From Calonectria ilicicola (taxonomy: Eukaryota > Ascomycota > Sordariomycetes > Hypocreales > Nectriaceae): 64,000 nt of DNA. Each line of letters opens with the position of its first letter. Within the stretch, counting starts at the first letter, position 1. The DNA lies in contig CP085825.1 of assembly GCA_020809705.1 (NCBI GenBank), positions 6,572,001-6,636,000 of the forward strand, read 5' to 3'. The notes below the pieces were generated by a model that had not been told where the DNA came from, did no database searches, and was given only the letters and a program-made list of their open reading frames with translations. The position numbers and the translations under genes are program-made. Shown in pieces: positions 20,315-32,600 of the stretch.

Positions 20315-23300
20315 GCAATTCGGGCATTTTTGGCGAGCTGGATTCGCAAAATATCACCATGACTAGGGGGGGGGGGATGCAGAGTAGAGCCACTTTGCTG
20401 GGGGACCGAAGCCGAACTGACATGGTTTTCAAAAAGGAAGCTGAATATCAGAGTTTCTTTTGCGGCCTTTGTTTCCGAGTTTACATCGTTGTATAACCAT
20501 TGTAATGTGTGACACGAAAAAAAAAAGAAAAGAAACAATTAGTTATAGTGGGATTTTCGTCTATGGCTTCTGCATTTGTTCACAAAAGAGTTACATTGCA
20601 TGTAAAACTGGGAACTTTATTGATGACCAATTGTGGAACACTTGGTTTGCTTTTTCTTAGAGAATGAGGCTGGCTGTCAAGATAAGGCCGTCCTCGCTGG
20701 TGATGGAGTACATGGCGCACTACGCAAATTTCTCTCGCAAACCAACACCTGTAAGACGAATTACAATGCAGGGTAATAAAAATATCAAGTAATAAAACAA
20801 AAGCCGTTAGGATAAAATACGTAACACCGACGCGGCTGTAGATTATTCCACCTCGGTTACGGCCAATTTTTCTTGTTGTATTTAATTCAATCTAGTCTAG
20901 GTGGTCTCTTTCTTGGTTTAGATTCTGCACCGGGTTTTTTGGACCACCCGCGTGCGCCCGACGCCGGAGCCGAGATGGGCACCGGCATGGGGCATGGACA
21001 TGGGGATTTCGCAGCTGAGGCTGAGACCAATGAGGTGCAACTAGCTCTAGCTGAAGAGAGCCGAAAAGCAAGCTCCGGGCTATGCTTCATTCAAGAATTT
21101 CTGCAGGCGAAGTACATCTGCCATTGTTTGATGAACAGGTGGGCTTCTCGAAGCGATGAGGTTACATCGCTTCCCGGTACTGCACCGCGGAGCGAATGGA
21201 GCGGCCACGCATCAAATCGTCATTTCCGGTTTGCATTGCACCCTTGGCCGCTCTTTGACCGTAATCATTCAGAGTTGGGCGGGCTACTTCACAAGTCGAC
21301 GAGCTGCTAGCACCGCAGCAGAAATGGGATCATCCCCCCCTCCTTCCATCTTTCCCCTCTGTGCATAAGATTAGGCGTGTGCACTCGGACTTTTACAGGG
21401 GGCGGGCCATGCAGACACCATCCTAGGCTCTGGGACGGGACTGGGCTAGCTAACGAGCGGTACGGGAAACACACAGATCCTGTGTCTCTCCTCTGACCGG
21501 CCGGCGGGACGAGAGAGGGAATGCGCTATTTCGCGCGGATGGAATTGAGGGGAAAAAGGATAGACCGATGGCCAAAAAGCAACGCCGGCAGCATGAACTG
21601 GACAGCGCAGAGTCAGGACCTGAACAGTGCTCGCTCTCTTCGTATCGTCGAGGCGGATGGCATCTCCCCGGGCGACTCGGGGAGCGTCGAGAGGATCCCG
21701 CCAACTCCACTGCCAACAAGTCGGTCAATCAAGGCAAAGGAAAGCTTAACACTTCCAGCTGGCAGACGAGGATGCGGCCTGCAACAGACGCGAGATGTGG
21801 CACAAAAGCAGGATGTGCACGATGGGCAGCATGAGCAGCGATCGGGGGAAATCGTATCCGTCCCGTGCCGTCGAGATTGGAATCTGAGCCAGGAAAATCG
21901 CCGCTCTCTTTCGCACACACAGGCAGTGAGAGACACACACTCACCACTCACCACCCACTTCTCATACGCACTACTACTACTGCTATAGGCACTGGTTGTA
22001 TTGGGGGGGGGCATCTGGAATCGCCACGCATTATGCGGGCGGGAAGGGGCGTGTGGTTCGAACGCGCGCGTGTGTGCGTGCGTGCGCTCGCATCCTGTCG
22101 AGTCCGCGTTCATTATTTGAGATCCTGCAGGAATTACAGTGTCAGTCAAGATTGGCGACGGCACTCTGTCAGGTGTTGGCGGCCTAACAAGGGCGGGCCG
22201 AATCCTTCTAGAAAGAAAAAAGCAAAAAGAAAAGCATATGGGTAGCGTTTTTTGTCAGTGACTGCTCGACAGCCAAGACACGGTCAGACTCTTGATTGCA
22301 ACCCTGGGCCTGAAACGACCGGGACGACAAGGTTTTTGGCCGATTTGCTGGGACGGGGGTGTGTAAATTTACAGTGCATTTATTGATTAGTTATGTGTCT
22401 GTCTACTGTACGTCTCTCCGTCTCCGTCTCCGTCAGAGTCCGTGTCCGTAGGTACGTAGCGGCTGCGTCTGCGTCTGCAACTACCATGGCATGGCCCATG
22501 GGCATGGACGCGAGCATCGAGCAGTAGCCGGGCCCGGCAGAAGGAGGAGGGGCGTGGGCGGTGCTCGATTGGGCCACGGCGCCGAGACGGCGAAACGGAC
22601 GGGGACGCTCTGACTGAGGACTGCGAGAGAAGCAGGTGTAGGCAGGCCATGATTTAAGAATGACGGTGCGCCGGTGTGCTAGCAAGGGCCCGGCTGCCAG
22701 CTCGACGGCTCTGGAATGGAATGATGGCTCTGCGACTGCGATGCCGTCAAGCCATGTGTGCAGCTGTCCTGCGCACGGCAAAGCAGCATCCGAGGGAGCT
22801 AGTGCCAGATAGGATCGAGTAGCGGAGGATCATGGGCAACCGGTGTGGCTGGGGCTGGGGAGGGCCCGGAGGAGAGGGCAAACGCCAGAGCCAGCAGCTG
22901 GACTGTGGACGGGCGATTGACCGCCAAGGACGAACCCATGGCCGTTAGCGCGGGATAAGCAAGTCGTCAAAGGGAAGAAGAGTCAGTCTCAGTTAGTCAA
23001 GTTAGTCAGACAGACAGTCAGTCAGTTAGTTGGGCAGACAGGTGGGTGGGCAGACAGGAACCGGAGACGAAGACGAAGACGGAGAGAGGGACAGAGAGGA
23101 GCGTGGCAGCTCACGGACTGAGCGATTCGACGACTCGCTGCGCAAGCACTGTTGCGGCGTTCCCTTTAGCCTGAAAGCCCCACCGGGGGAGGGGAGACGA
23201 CAGCGAGCGACGTTTTTGACGGGAAGCTTGCCTCCACTAATTAATGCTCTGATCTGGTTCAGGTCCACCACTTAGAGCGAGAGGAGGGGGAGGGTAGGGG

Positions 23301-25091
23301 AGGGGGCTCGGTAGCACCAACGCTGTGGCACCCCTTCGCCTCCATCTGTCTCCGATGGATGTCTCTGCTTTTTTTTTTTTTTTTTTTCTCTCTTCAGCTG
23401 GGACCTGACAGCCTAGGTAAACGAGACTAGCCTCCTTGGCGAATGTTTTTGTTTTTTTCCTTACTTTTTCTGTTTACTCTCTGTCCCGCCACTCTGGCTC
23501 GCTTTTGTTGGTAGTCGGGTCCTTTACCATGTTTGGTCTTTGGTGGCTTGTTGGGTGACAAAGTGGATGCATGTGAAAAAAAAGCCCTCTTCCGAATTGG
23601 TGCTTGATCACCTTCAAAAAGGATAAGTCGGCTAGCTAATATGTATCTTGGTGGTTGTTGCGCATCCATTGGCCTCTGGGTGCCCGTATCAGCGAGCCGA
23701 CAACGGCCCTTCTCCCTGCCGGTAATAAGTAATCAATCATAAAGTCCATTTACTTGAATCCCTCGCTGAGTGAGAGCCGCGGAAGGCGCCTGATCGACCG
23801 AGATGATTGTCAATTAATCTATTTTCTGGCTTTTGCTGTGTTGCCCGAGAGCAATGGCTGTCTCGTCTAAAAAAAGGGTACAGTCACACGGCGGTACCAG
23901 CAGAGAGGGCGGAAAGCCACCAGTGGTGGATGATAAGGAAGACGAGACGAGGCCTGTCCCTGCTCTGATCCGAAAGAATGGGATCTAGCCCGCCGTGGCA
24001 GGCCAGTGACCTGCACGTTGGTGCTGGGCTGGCCAACCCAGGGGCAAGGGCCGTACGAAGCCATCTCGATAGTCTCGCATTAGGACCAAAATGTCCAAGC
24101 CCCAAAAACGCATGCCGCCATCGAGAACCGCCATGTCCCCTGGATTGAATCAAGGTTGGCCCTGCCAGCCAGCAGCTTGGGCTCTGCTGTGCTTTTCTGC
24201 ACTACTGTTCCCACTCCCCCGGCCCCGGTCTAAACCAAACCAAACCCCTCCCCTCCTCCGCTCCTCCAAACCTGGACGTAACCACAGCCCACACACAGGC
24301 ACAGGCTTGCTGATGACCCGGTTCCTTGACTTTCCAGGCCCTCCCTGTCTGTCTATTCCCCAATGGTGACCAACGACGGTCGATCTGGCCCGCCCCCGCA
24401 ACCTCGTAGCGTGCGTTGGCGCTCCCATGGCGCCGCCGTCCAAGGTCCACTCGTCCATGGCGACCCAGGAGCCTTGTCTCGGCTGGAGCGAGTCAGTCGA
24501 TGCGACTACGCACGACAGCATGCTGCGCAAAGATACCTATTAAGCAATCGCGGCGCTGCTCCGTCTATGCGCTCAATCCTGGCCCTGCTACTTCATCTGG
24601 TGCTTCCCGCTGTTCTTCTTTTCCTTGTTTTGCTTTGACGACGACGCATACGTGTGTGTGTGTGTGTGTGTTTCTTCTTCATTTTGGGTTTTTCTTCTTG
24701 CACCCTTGATCCCTTCTGCGGCATCATGATCGTCATCTAACAAGACCAATCAACCAACCTTCGTCCCGTTTTGCCATTCACACTGTCGCTCACCTTGCTT
24801 CTCTGTCTATATATCACACACACGAGGACCCGAAAAAAAAAGAGAGAGAGGGAGAGAAACAGAAACAGAGAGAGAAACACAGAGACAAAAAGAGAGAGAC
24901 CCCGCCCCCACTGCTCGGCCGTTTATTACTACCACCCCAACTAGGGAGCTGTTGCGACCTCTTTGCATTTGGCCTCGCCTCACATTGTCGCACTCAGGTC
25001 TCTTTTTAAACCATCCCGCTGTCTACCGTCTCCGGTGTTAACACCCCCCCGGCAGCACCAGCAGCAACCATTTTCGGTCACCAACATCAGG
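20315..25091. other. 4.8-kb region without a convincing gene, upstream of the RGS-LOV gene
   Basis: Many overlapping short ORFs on both strands, none with a domain. Visible sequence features are a GTCA/GACA-type simple repeat at about 22981-23060, a long T tract at about 23371-23392, a GT run at about 24653-24671 and a polypurine GA tract at about 24832-24900. A five-codon ORF ATGATCGTCATCTAA at 24726-24740 would be a uORF if the RGS-LOV transcript starts upstream. It may be a long promoter/leader or may encode non-coding RNA. Confidence 0.4.
23371..23392. repeat. Poly-T tract
   Basis: An uninterrupted run of about twenty T followed by CTCTCTT. A homopolymer tract, not linked to a Pol III gene. 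Confidence 0.6.
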
Positions 25092-27124
25092 ATGCCCACT
25101 CTCAACTCACTCCGGGCCTTTGAGCCTCCAGTTCCTCCCTTTGCCGAGTTTGAACGACGCCGGTCCACAACCTCCATTACCCCGGGCGAGAGCACATCGC
25201 CCCGTGGCACCTCATCGTCGGGTCGCGCAAAGAACAACACCCGCCCCAAGAGCGCAAAGTTCTCGGCCTACCGCCTGCGCAGCAACTCGGGCATGTCGTT
25301 GCACGCCAACGAGGACCTCTTGCGCCAGTATACCGACTACCACCCGGATGGATCCCCGCGGGCCTCAAACTTCAATGGAGATCGCCTGAGGAGCATTGAC
25401 TCCATCACCACCTCCAGCCAGCGCTCCAGCATCACCTTTACCGATTCGGACACTTCGGCTGACCTGCCCCTGCCCGACTTTGTTGGCCGCGACACATTTG
25501 AAATGGTCATGAAGGATCCCGCTGCCTCTGCGCAACTATGGAAGTTTGCTGCCAGCCGCGGCGTCGGCCAGAATGTGGAATATCTACTCAAGGTAAGCTG
25601 ACTCTGCTTATACGACAAGAACCATCTAATTGAACCTTCCCGTGTTAGATTCGCGACTACATCAATTCTCTGGACCAAGTAGTTACCCAGCTCTCAACCA
25701 TCTCCACCTCTTACACATCCATCACCGCAACCTCACCACTGAACCTACCTAATCCCATGTCCAAGGCGCTCAACTCCAACATCAAGCACCTGACTACATC
25801 ATTGATTCCTAGCCTTGAGAACATGTTTCTTGAGTCCAAAGGCTTCATCGAGCAGAGAATCGTCCGAGAAATCTTCCCTGCCTTTGTCAAGCAGCAATTG
25901 TGCCTGTGCACTAGCGTTGCCCTATCCACAGAATTTGAGGGCGACTTTGCTTCGTCGCCATTCCCAGGTCTCAAGGGCTCCTTCTGTCTCAACGATCCCG
26001 TTAAACCCGGTAACCCCGTGACTTTCATGTCGGACGAGTTCGTCGAGCTCACTGGCTACACGCGCGCCGAGGTCATGTCCAAGAACTGCCGCCTTCTCCA
26101 GGGACCTCAGACGGACCGCGAGGCCATTTCCAACATCCGATCCGCCATCTGGCGCGGGGAGGAGTGCAACGAGCTCATCCTCAACTTCCGCCAGGACGGT
26201 GCCCCCTTCTGGAACCTGCTATACCTCTGCCCGCTACAGGACGCCGCTGGCAAGACCCGCTTCTACATGGGTGCCCAAATCGACGTCTCATCCTCCATCG
26301 AGAGCAGCGACGAGGTGCTCAAGATGATGGGTTACGGATCGACCGAGGAGGAGAAGCCCTGCAACGATACAGGCCCTGCCTCCCGCCGCCCTAGCGAGTT
26401 GAGCAATGCCGACACCGATCTCGAGGAGCTCACCACCGTTAAATCCAACGGACAGTTAAAGTCCAAGCGCAACTTCTTCAAGTCGTTCAAGAAGAACACC
26501 CTCACCACTCTACCAAGCTCCATCCCCCCACCCCCATCCCCGCCATTGAGCCCACGACGCAGCATTGATCGCCCAAGATCAGCTTCGGGTATTCCGCTGG
26601 AAAAGTCTTACAGCACCCGAACCGTCCTCAAGCGGCTTCCAAACGCCCCCGACATGTCCATGATGCCTTATTCGCGATACATGGTCCTGGAGCACGTCTC
26701 CTCGTACCCGGCCAAGCTCGGCGCCATGCCAATTGACCAGGAAAAACAGTACCCCCCGAAGCTGAGTGTCTCGTACTTTTCGCAGGCCATGGTAGATGCC
26801 CTCGAGCTGGGAATGGCCGCCGACGCCATCCGCGGCAAGGACGTCTTTGACGTGCTCGCCGAACAAGCCACTCTACCAAACGTCACAAAGGCCCTCAAAT
26901 CCACCGTCCGCGATGTCGTCGTCCGTGACGGAAAATCCATCTCTCTCGATCTCGCCCTCGCTAACCACATCCCTCGCCGCGCCAACACGACCAAGGGCCT
27001 CAACGGAGAGCCCAGCGAAACACCCCGCGAGAAGAAGCCTTCCAAAATGATGAGCCACTGGGCTCCGCTAAAGGACTCTGAGGGCGCCGTCAAGTACGTC
27101 GTGCTCATCATCTCACCAATCTAA
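25092..27124 (+). CDS. RGS-LOV blue-light photoreceptor (BcLOV4-type)
   Basis: Exons 25092-25592 and 25649-27124 give 658 residues. The frame is open further upstream without an ATG, so MPTLNSLRAF is taken as the start. After a Ser/Thr-rich N-terminus, an RGS domain begins at about residue 138 (FEMVMKDPAASAQLWKFAA) and ends near FIEQRIVREIFPAFVKQQL. The LOV (PAS) domain follows at about 277-385: GNPVTFMSDEFVELTGYT, then KNCRLLQG with the photoactive cysteine Cys314, and FRQDGAPFWNLLYLCPL to the end of the fold. A basic/Ser-rich linker and a degenerate C-terminal PAS-like block (MSHWAPLKDSEGAVKYVVL) complete it. In the family the LOV domain binds flavin and blue light drives recruitment to the plasma membrane, where RGS domains act on G-alpha. 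RLLQ instead of RFLQ is a mild departure. Confidence 0.88.
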
Positions 27125-29666
27125 AGTCTATTCTTTTTTTTTATTCAATTGGAGTATCTTTTTGGAATGGAAACGGTAAAGCATAGCATTTTTGACGAGG
27201 AGTTTGTGATACACACTTTTTTAAGGAAGAAGCCTTCGTTATTACATTTTTTTTATTGTCTTGTATATGAGGGAGGGTATTTTCTTGGAAGATTGGTTTG
27301 GGTTGGATGTAACGATATGTGTATTTAATCTTAACGACCTTGCGACTTGGGGTGGGATGATACCACGAAACTATGTATGGAGTATTTTGAAATTTTTATA
27401 TAAATTTGATCACCCAACCATGATCGTTTTTCTCACATGAAACATACTTTTTTTTCACATTCATTCGAGCACCTCATGAGCCTCAATTTTGTCCTCTCCC
27501 ACGCACACATCCGCATAACTTCCCCTCCATTAATGTTGACACAATAGATGCTAATCCGACCTTCATCATTGGACTGCTTTGCCCCCCAGCACGCCGCTCG
27601 GAACTTTGTTTCGGACGGGAATCAGGTTGCGAATTGACAATTGACCGTCGCATTCTAATGCAGGCCCAAAGCCAGTCAGGCGCACATCAGTTAATTAGCC
27701 TTTTTGCCATGTGGTGAAGCTGCAAGTCAATGCCAAAAGGAACGAGGGCCTTTCATTAGCCACCAACATAGGGCGCCAATAGCTCAGCTATCTTCAATGC
27801 CGGGGGAAAAAAAGACACTAGCTAGTTAGCTTGGAGCTGAGCTAGGGAACCAACAGCACACGCCCCCCTGGCATCCACTGCCAGTGGTTTTTTTTCTGGC
27901 CGCTAAGCAAACCAGGGCATGGTAAGGTTTTCTGGTAACTTGTTAGCAGTGACAAGTCTCCCATAGTGCTGATGAAGTGCATCCTTGGTAATTAGCGGAT
28001 GGCAGATCTTCTTATGCCATCCAGGGCCTTGTGATCACAGGGCGACCGGGGTTAGTCAGTAACCATGTGGTGCCCTAACTTGAAAAGCCAGGCGCATCTA
28101 GAATCGAATGGGAGAGAGAGAGAGGTCGGATTCTGGGTTTCCTATCTCGCGCCGCCTGGGTCTTTCAGCTCAATTTCAAACCCCCCCTCCCCATCATTTC
28201 ATTTTGCAACCCTGCCCAGCCTTCGCCCGCAAGCCCTTTAGTGATATTTTTTCGCTTTCTCTCTTTTTTAATCTTTTCTTTTTTTCCTGCTAGTCTGCTC
28301 GGCAGCTTGCCGAAATCCCTCAAGCAACTTCCACATCTCCGCTATTTGGCTTGTCAAAGTTTCTGCGCCACGTGTTTTTGCTGGGGCGTCGTGATGGCGC
28401 GCGCCCCCCAACCCCAAAGACGGTCAAGTAGTGGCGGGCGAGGAGAAGCCTCTCTGGGTCCCCCCGCAAAGACAAGAGAAAGCCAGCGGCCGCCCTGAGT
28501 TTAACGACCAAAAAGTTTTTTTCAATTTTTTCTTTTTTTCTTTTTTTTTTTTTGAAGTTTTTAATTCTCTCATCATCCACAGTGAGTGCAGAGTATTTTA
28601 TTTCCAAGCGCGGAGTCCGCAGAGCAGAAGAGTCTCCTGGCCCAGGTTTTGCTGCCCAGCGCGGGCGGGTAGTCTGCACTAACACAAGCCTCCCAATTTA
28701 TTGCCCGGTCGCGTTATCTCGCGATTCCTAAGCGGAGTCTTCAACTGGGGGATGACTTCCTTTTTAGCGTATATACAGGACCTGTATCGAATCATTCGCA
28801 GCCATCTAATTTCCGTGTTGCCCTTGAGCCGAAGCAGTCGAAAGAATGTAGAGAGCTTACTTGAGCCCAGCCATCCCGCCACGGCACTATTTAATTCAAT
28901 TCGATATACTCGATTCATGCATTCGTTCATAACTATTTATTTTTGCAATATTTATTATCAAATTGCCCACATGTACCCATATCTTTAACCAATTGGTTGG
29001 TATATCCCTTTGTTTCTCTATAGTGACCCACGTCGATATTCGCACGGTCCTGGCCTCAGAAGTTAGCTACCCCGCGAGTGAGGGAATACATGGCATCAAG
29101 TCAACATCTCTCTTAATTCAGCTACAAGAGAGTCATGAAAAATAAACAAAAATTGTGAATAAATTATTCAGTATTAATATGTAGAGTATATTATTTTCTT
29201 TGCTCTGCCTCATTTATTATAGACTTCTTGGTCAAGTTCTAATGCGGCTTGCAATGTATCTTTTTTGTCGCCTGCTGTCCTACCTATGTTACACCGTGAT
29301 TCCCATCTCATCCAAACTGTGTGGTCCAAGCGCCCAACCTCGTTTTCCGTTTCTAGGCATCACTGCACTATCAGGTTTCTTTAACCTTGGGGATAACTTC
29401 AGCGACACCCAGGCTGCTGCAATTCCGCTGCCTCTCTCTTTCCAAAGGTTTTTGCTCTCGTTTTCTTGGTTTCGTCTTTTTACTATTTTGTTATCAACCG
29501 CCAGCGTGCTATGAGCGTGCTTCTTGCAGTGTTTTGCTAGGCCGAGTGTACATGTTTCAAACTTTCAGCCTCAGCTCAGCCTCATTACTTTTCCCATCCT
29601 CTTCCCCTTTGCTCGCTCTGTCCAGGTCCTTGCCGATCCCCTGCCTCTTCTCGCACGCGTCCAGAT
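27125..29666. other. Intergenic, no gene seen
   Basis: 3' region of the RGS-LOV gene, then the promoter side of the ankyrin gene. Short ORFs only. Homopolymer A/T tracts at about 27136, 27249 and 28510-28560. No RNA gene recognised. Confidence 0.4.
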
Positions 29667-32600
29667 ATGGCTGAGAGAATAACGCTGCTGAGAGAGGCCA
29701 CCTTTTCGCTCTGCTCCGCCATAAATGCGCACCTGAAGCACTCCGGCGCCGCCAAAGTGAAACGCGACCTGAGGGCCCTCCTGGCAGAGCTCCGTTTGCT
29801 CGGCGGAACTCTGTACAGCCTCGAACAATTTGTTTCTGAATCAGAAGGAGGCCAGGATGGTGACACGGCCGCATCTTGTACCCCTGCATCGGCGGCATGG
29901 CCAGTTGTCGATGGCTGCGAGCTCCTCCTCCAGGCCCTAAAAACGTTGTACACTCTCGTAAACCCTCAAGGCCTCGAGGATGCTAGGTCGTCACTGATCC
30001 AATATCGCTCCAAGTTTGGATTTGTCCTTGGGTCGTCGGAAACGGCCCAGGATGTGTTCACCCACTTCTCCGTCTTAGGAAAGGAGCCTACGCCAAAACT
30101 GCTAATCAAAGACGCCCGACCAAATCCATTTGAGGGCCCATCTGACAATGTCCTCGGCCCGGATGAGAACCCCCCGAGCCTGGAGCAGTTGCGCTCCTGG
30201 CTGGATATTCTCAACTCTCCAGACCATGATCGCGAGCCTGAGGAGTATGCCTTGGAAATGGCCCACGTCCAAGCTCGGCGCATAACATCACCCCTGTACC
30301 GGACAGCGGCCATCCGATGGCCAGCATATGCCGAGGCCCACTGGTCAGAACTCAAACCCCAGATATCAGCCCTCTTTCAAATACCAAAGTCGTGGAATTT
30401 TGTACAGTGGGCTCTCGAATATGCCAGGGAAATGTATCCTCGTACTTATGGGCACTTGGCCCTGTCTTGCAAAGTCCTTCTGGAGCTCACTAATGCGCTG
30501 TGCAATGGGTCCATCTCACCTTTGCATATGGCTGCCGCGCTCGGGTTACCCAGCCTCTGTCAAGATCTCCTAATTCTCAGCGCCGATGTCAACCGGTCAG
30601 GATTCATCGGGGACCCTTTGTTCTGTGCTCTTATCGGCCCAAATTCGCTCATTACCCGAGCTGATCCAGATCATTACACAAACATCCTCGTAACAAGTCA
30701 TGGAAATGCTGATCGTGCTGGCACGATATTGCATCTCATTGAGAAAGGCGCCAATTGCGAGAAATCGTACAATTTCAGGAATGCCGGGGAGGTTTCGATA
30801 GCGGGAGTGGCCTTTTGGGCAGCCTTGATTACAGGGGACGACCGAGTCTTCACTCGAGCCATCTATAGGCTATCCGACATTGATGGCAGTTTTATTAGAT
30901 TACTAGGACGCCCCGAAGTGGAGATTCAGGGAACAAAATCCAAAGCTCAACTTTCACGTCTTCTGACCTACGTTTACAACCTTACTCTGGGCATGGGAAT
31001 GCAGGGCACCACAACTCGGGATGAAATCAGGACTGCTGTCCAGAATACAATGGAGATTTTAAGACTCGAACTATACTTCAAAGACGACGACGCCCGATTA
31101 GTTGATACAATTGATTCGGCGTTCCATACCCTTGTGCGAGAAGCCATTGTTGACACCGATACTTTTCTCTTTCGCCGGCTTCTTGCTGATCCAAGGTTTG
31201 ACCCGAATCTGTCGTACGGCGCCAATGCACAGCAAGGTACCATTATGCACATGGCTGTTGAAAGCAATAGCCTCGAAAACATCGACAACCTCATCGCGGC
31301 CGGTGCGGATCTCAAAGCAACCGATGCACAAGGCCGCACGCCCCTAATGCTTGTGGAAGACCCAGGGGTTTTGTCCAAGCTCGTATTAGAATATGGAGCT
31401 GATACGCGGGATTTGGACGAGGCGAAGCGAACAATATGGCACTTTTCTGCAGCAACCAATTTTGACACGCTCCTTAGGTGGCTTATAGAGAATGACCCGC
31501 ACAAGGAAGCAAATATCGCTGCAGTAAACGAAACAGGATGCACACCACTTGCCGAATCGTTTCTGTACATTGAAGATATTCGGTTTACTCCTAAAGTTCA
31601 ACGGCAGATTATCCCGACGACGGTAAGACTTTTGCTCAAGCAGAAACACACCGAGGAGAGCATGCGGAGTCCAGCTTCATTAACTGCCCTTGCGATTGAA
31701 TGGGGAGAGATAGATTTGCTACAAGGCCTACTCGACATAGGCTACAAGTTTGAAAAGGACCAAGACTCTGTCCTGCTCCGCCATCTCAACATCGGCGCCT
31801 CGGATGAAATGCTAGACAAGGTTCTGGAGCTCTGCAGCGGATCGTCTCTCATCCTTGAACGCGACGCCAGTCTACCAGAGATCATACTGGTCAACACCGT
31901 ACTCCTCGAGCGCCCTAGCGCATCAGACTTTGCCCGGCCAACCTCGCATCCCTCTTGCTATCCAAAGATGACGATTGCCAGCTTCGAGAAACTGCTCACA
32001 CCTGAAGTTTTAAAGCATCGAGACCCTCGCGGTCGAGGCATCTGGGAGAGGTTTTGCATATATGTTTTACCCAAATTGGCAGGGCCAAACTGCGTGCATG
32101 CTCAGAGGGTCGAATTTCTTACTGAAATTGTGTGCAATGTTTTGAAACTGCTTGCACGAAAGGGCGCAATGGAGGACTTTGAGGAAAGGACCGGTCGGTG
32201 GGCAATCCTCTACCTTGCAGACCGAGAGACTTTTGCCCCCTCCTGGCAGCGTTGGCACTTTCCTTTTCTCACAGCAGTTCTGGAAGCGTCAAATTTAAAA
32301 GGATCGAAATTCCTGCAGTCTACAGAAGCCGTGCTCCTCCTCGCACAAGCGGTTCGGCGTGGTCAACTTCTTTTGGTCAAAATACTTATTGAAAATGGTG
32401 TGCGGGTTGATGCTCCTCGTCGCGATTTTAGCAATTGCTGTCTACTTGAGCATCTTATAACAGATGTCAAGCTACATGGTCCGCTACTCGATATTCTTCT
32501 ATCAAGGATCGAGCCAGGCGCGTTGGTTGACAGGCAATCCGAAATCATGGCTAGAATTATAGACTTGCCTCGATCGTTCCACCCCAATGTAATTCTGATG

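Noticed and set aside
22045..22065. B-box-like GGTTCGAACG
   Set aside because: No tRNA fold, no A box and no T-run terminator around it; it lies in GT/GC-rich simple sequence.
21568..22245. Several ORFs of 80-183 codons on both strands
   Set aside because: Mutually overlapping, low complexity, no introns or domains that make sense; treated as non-coding.
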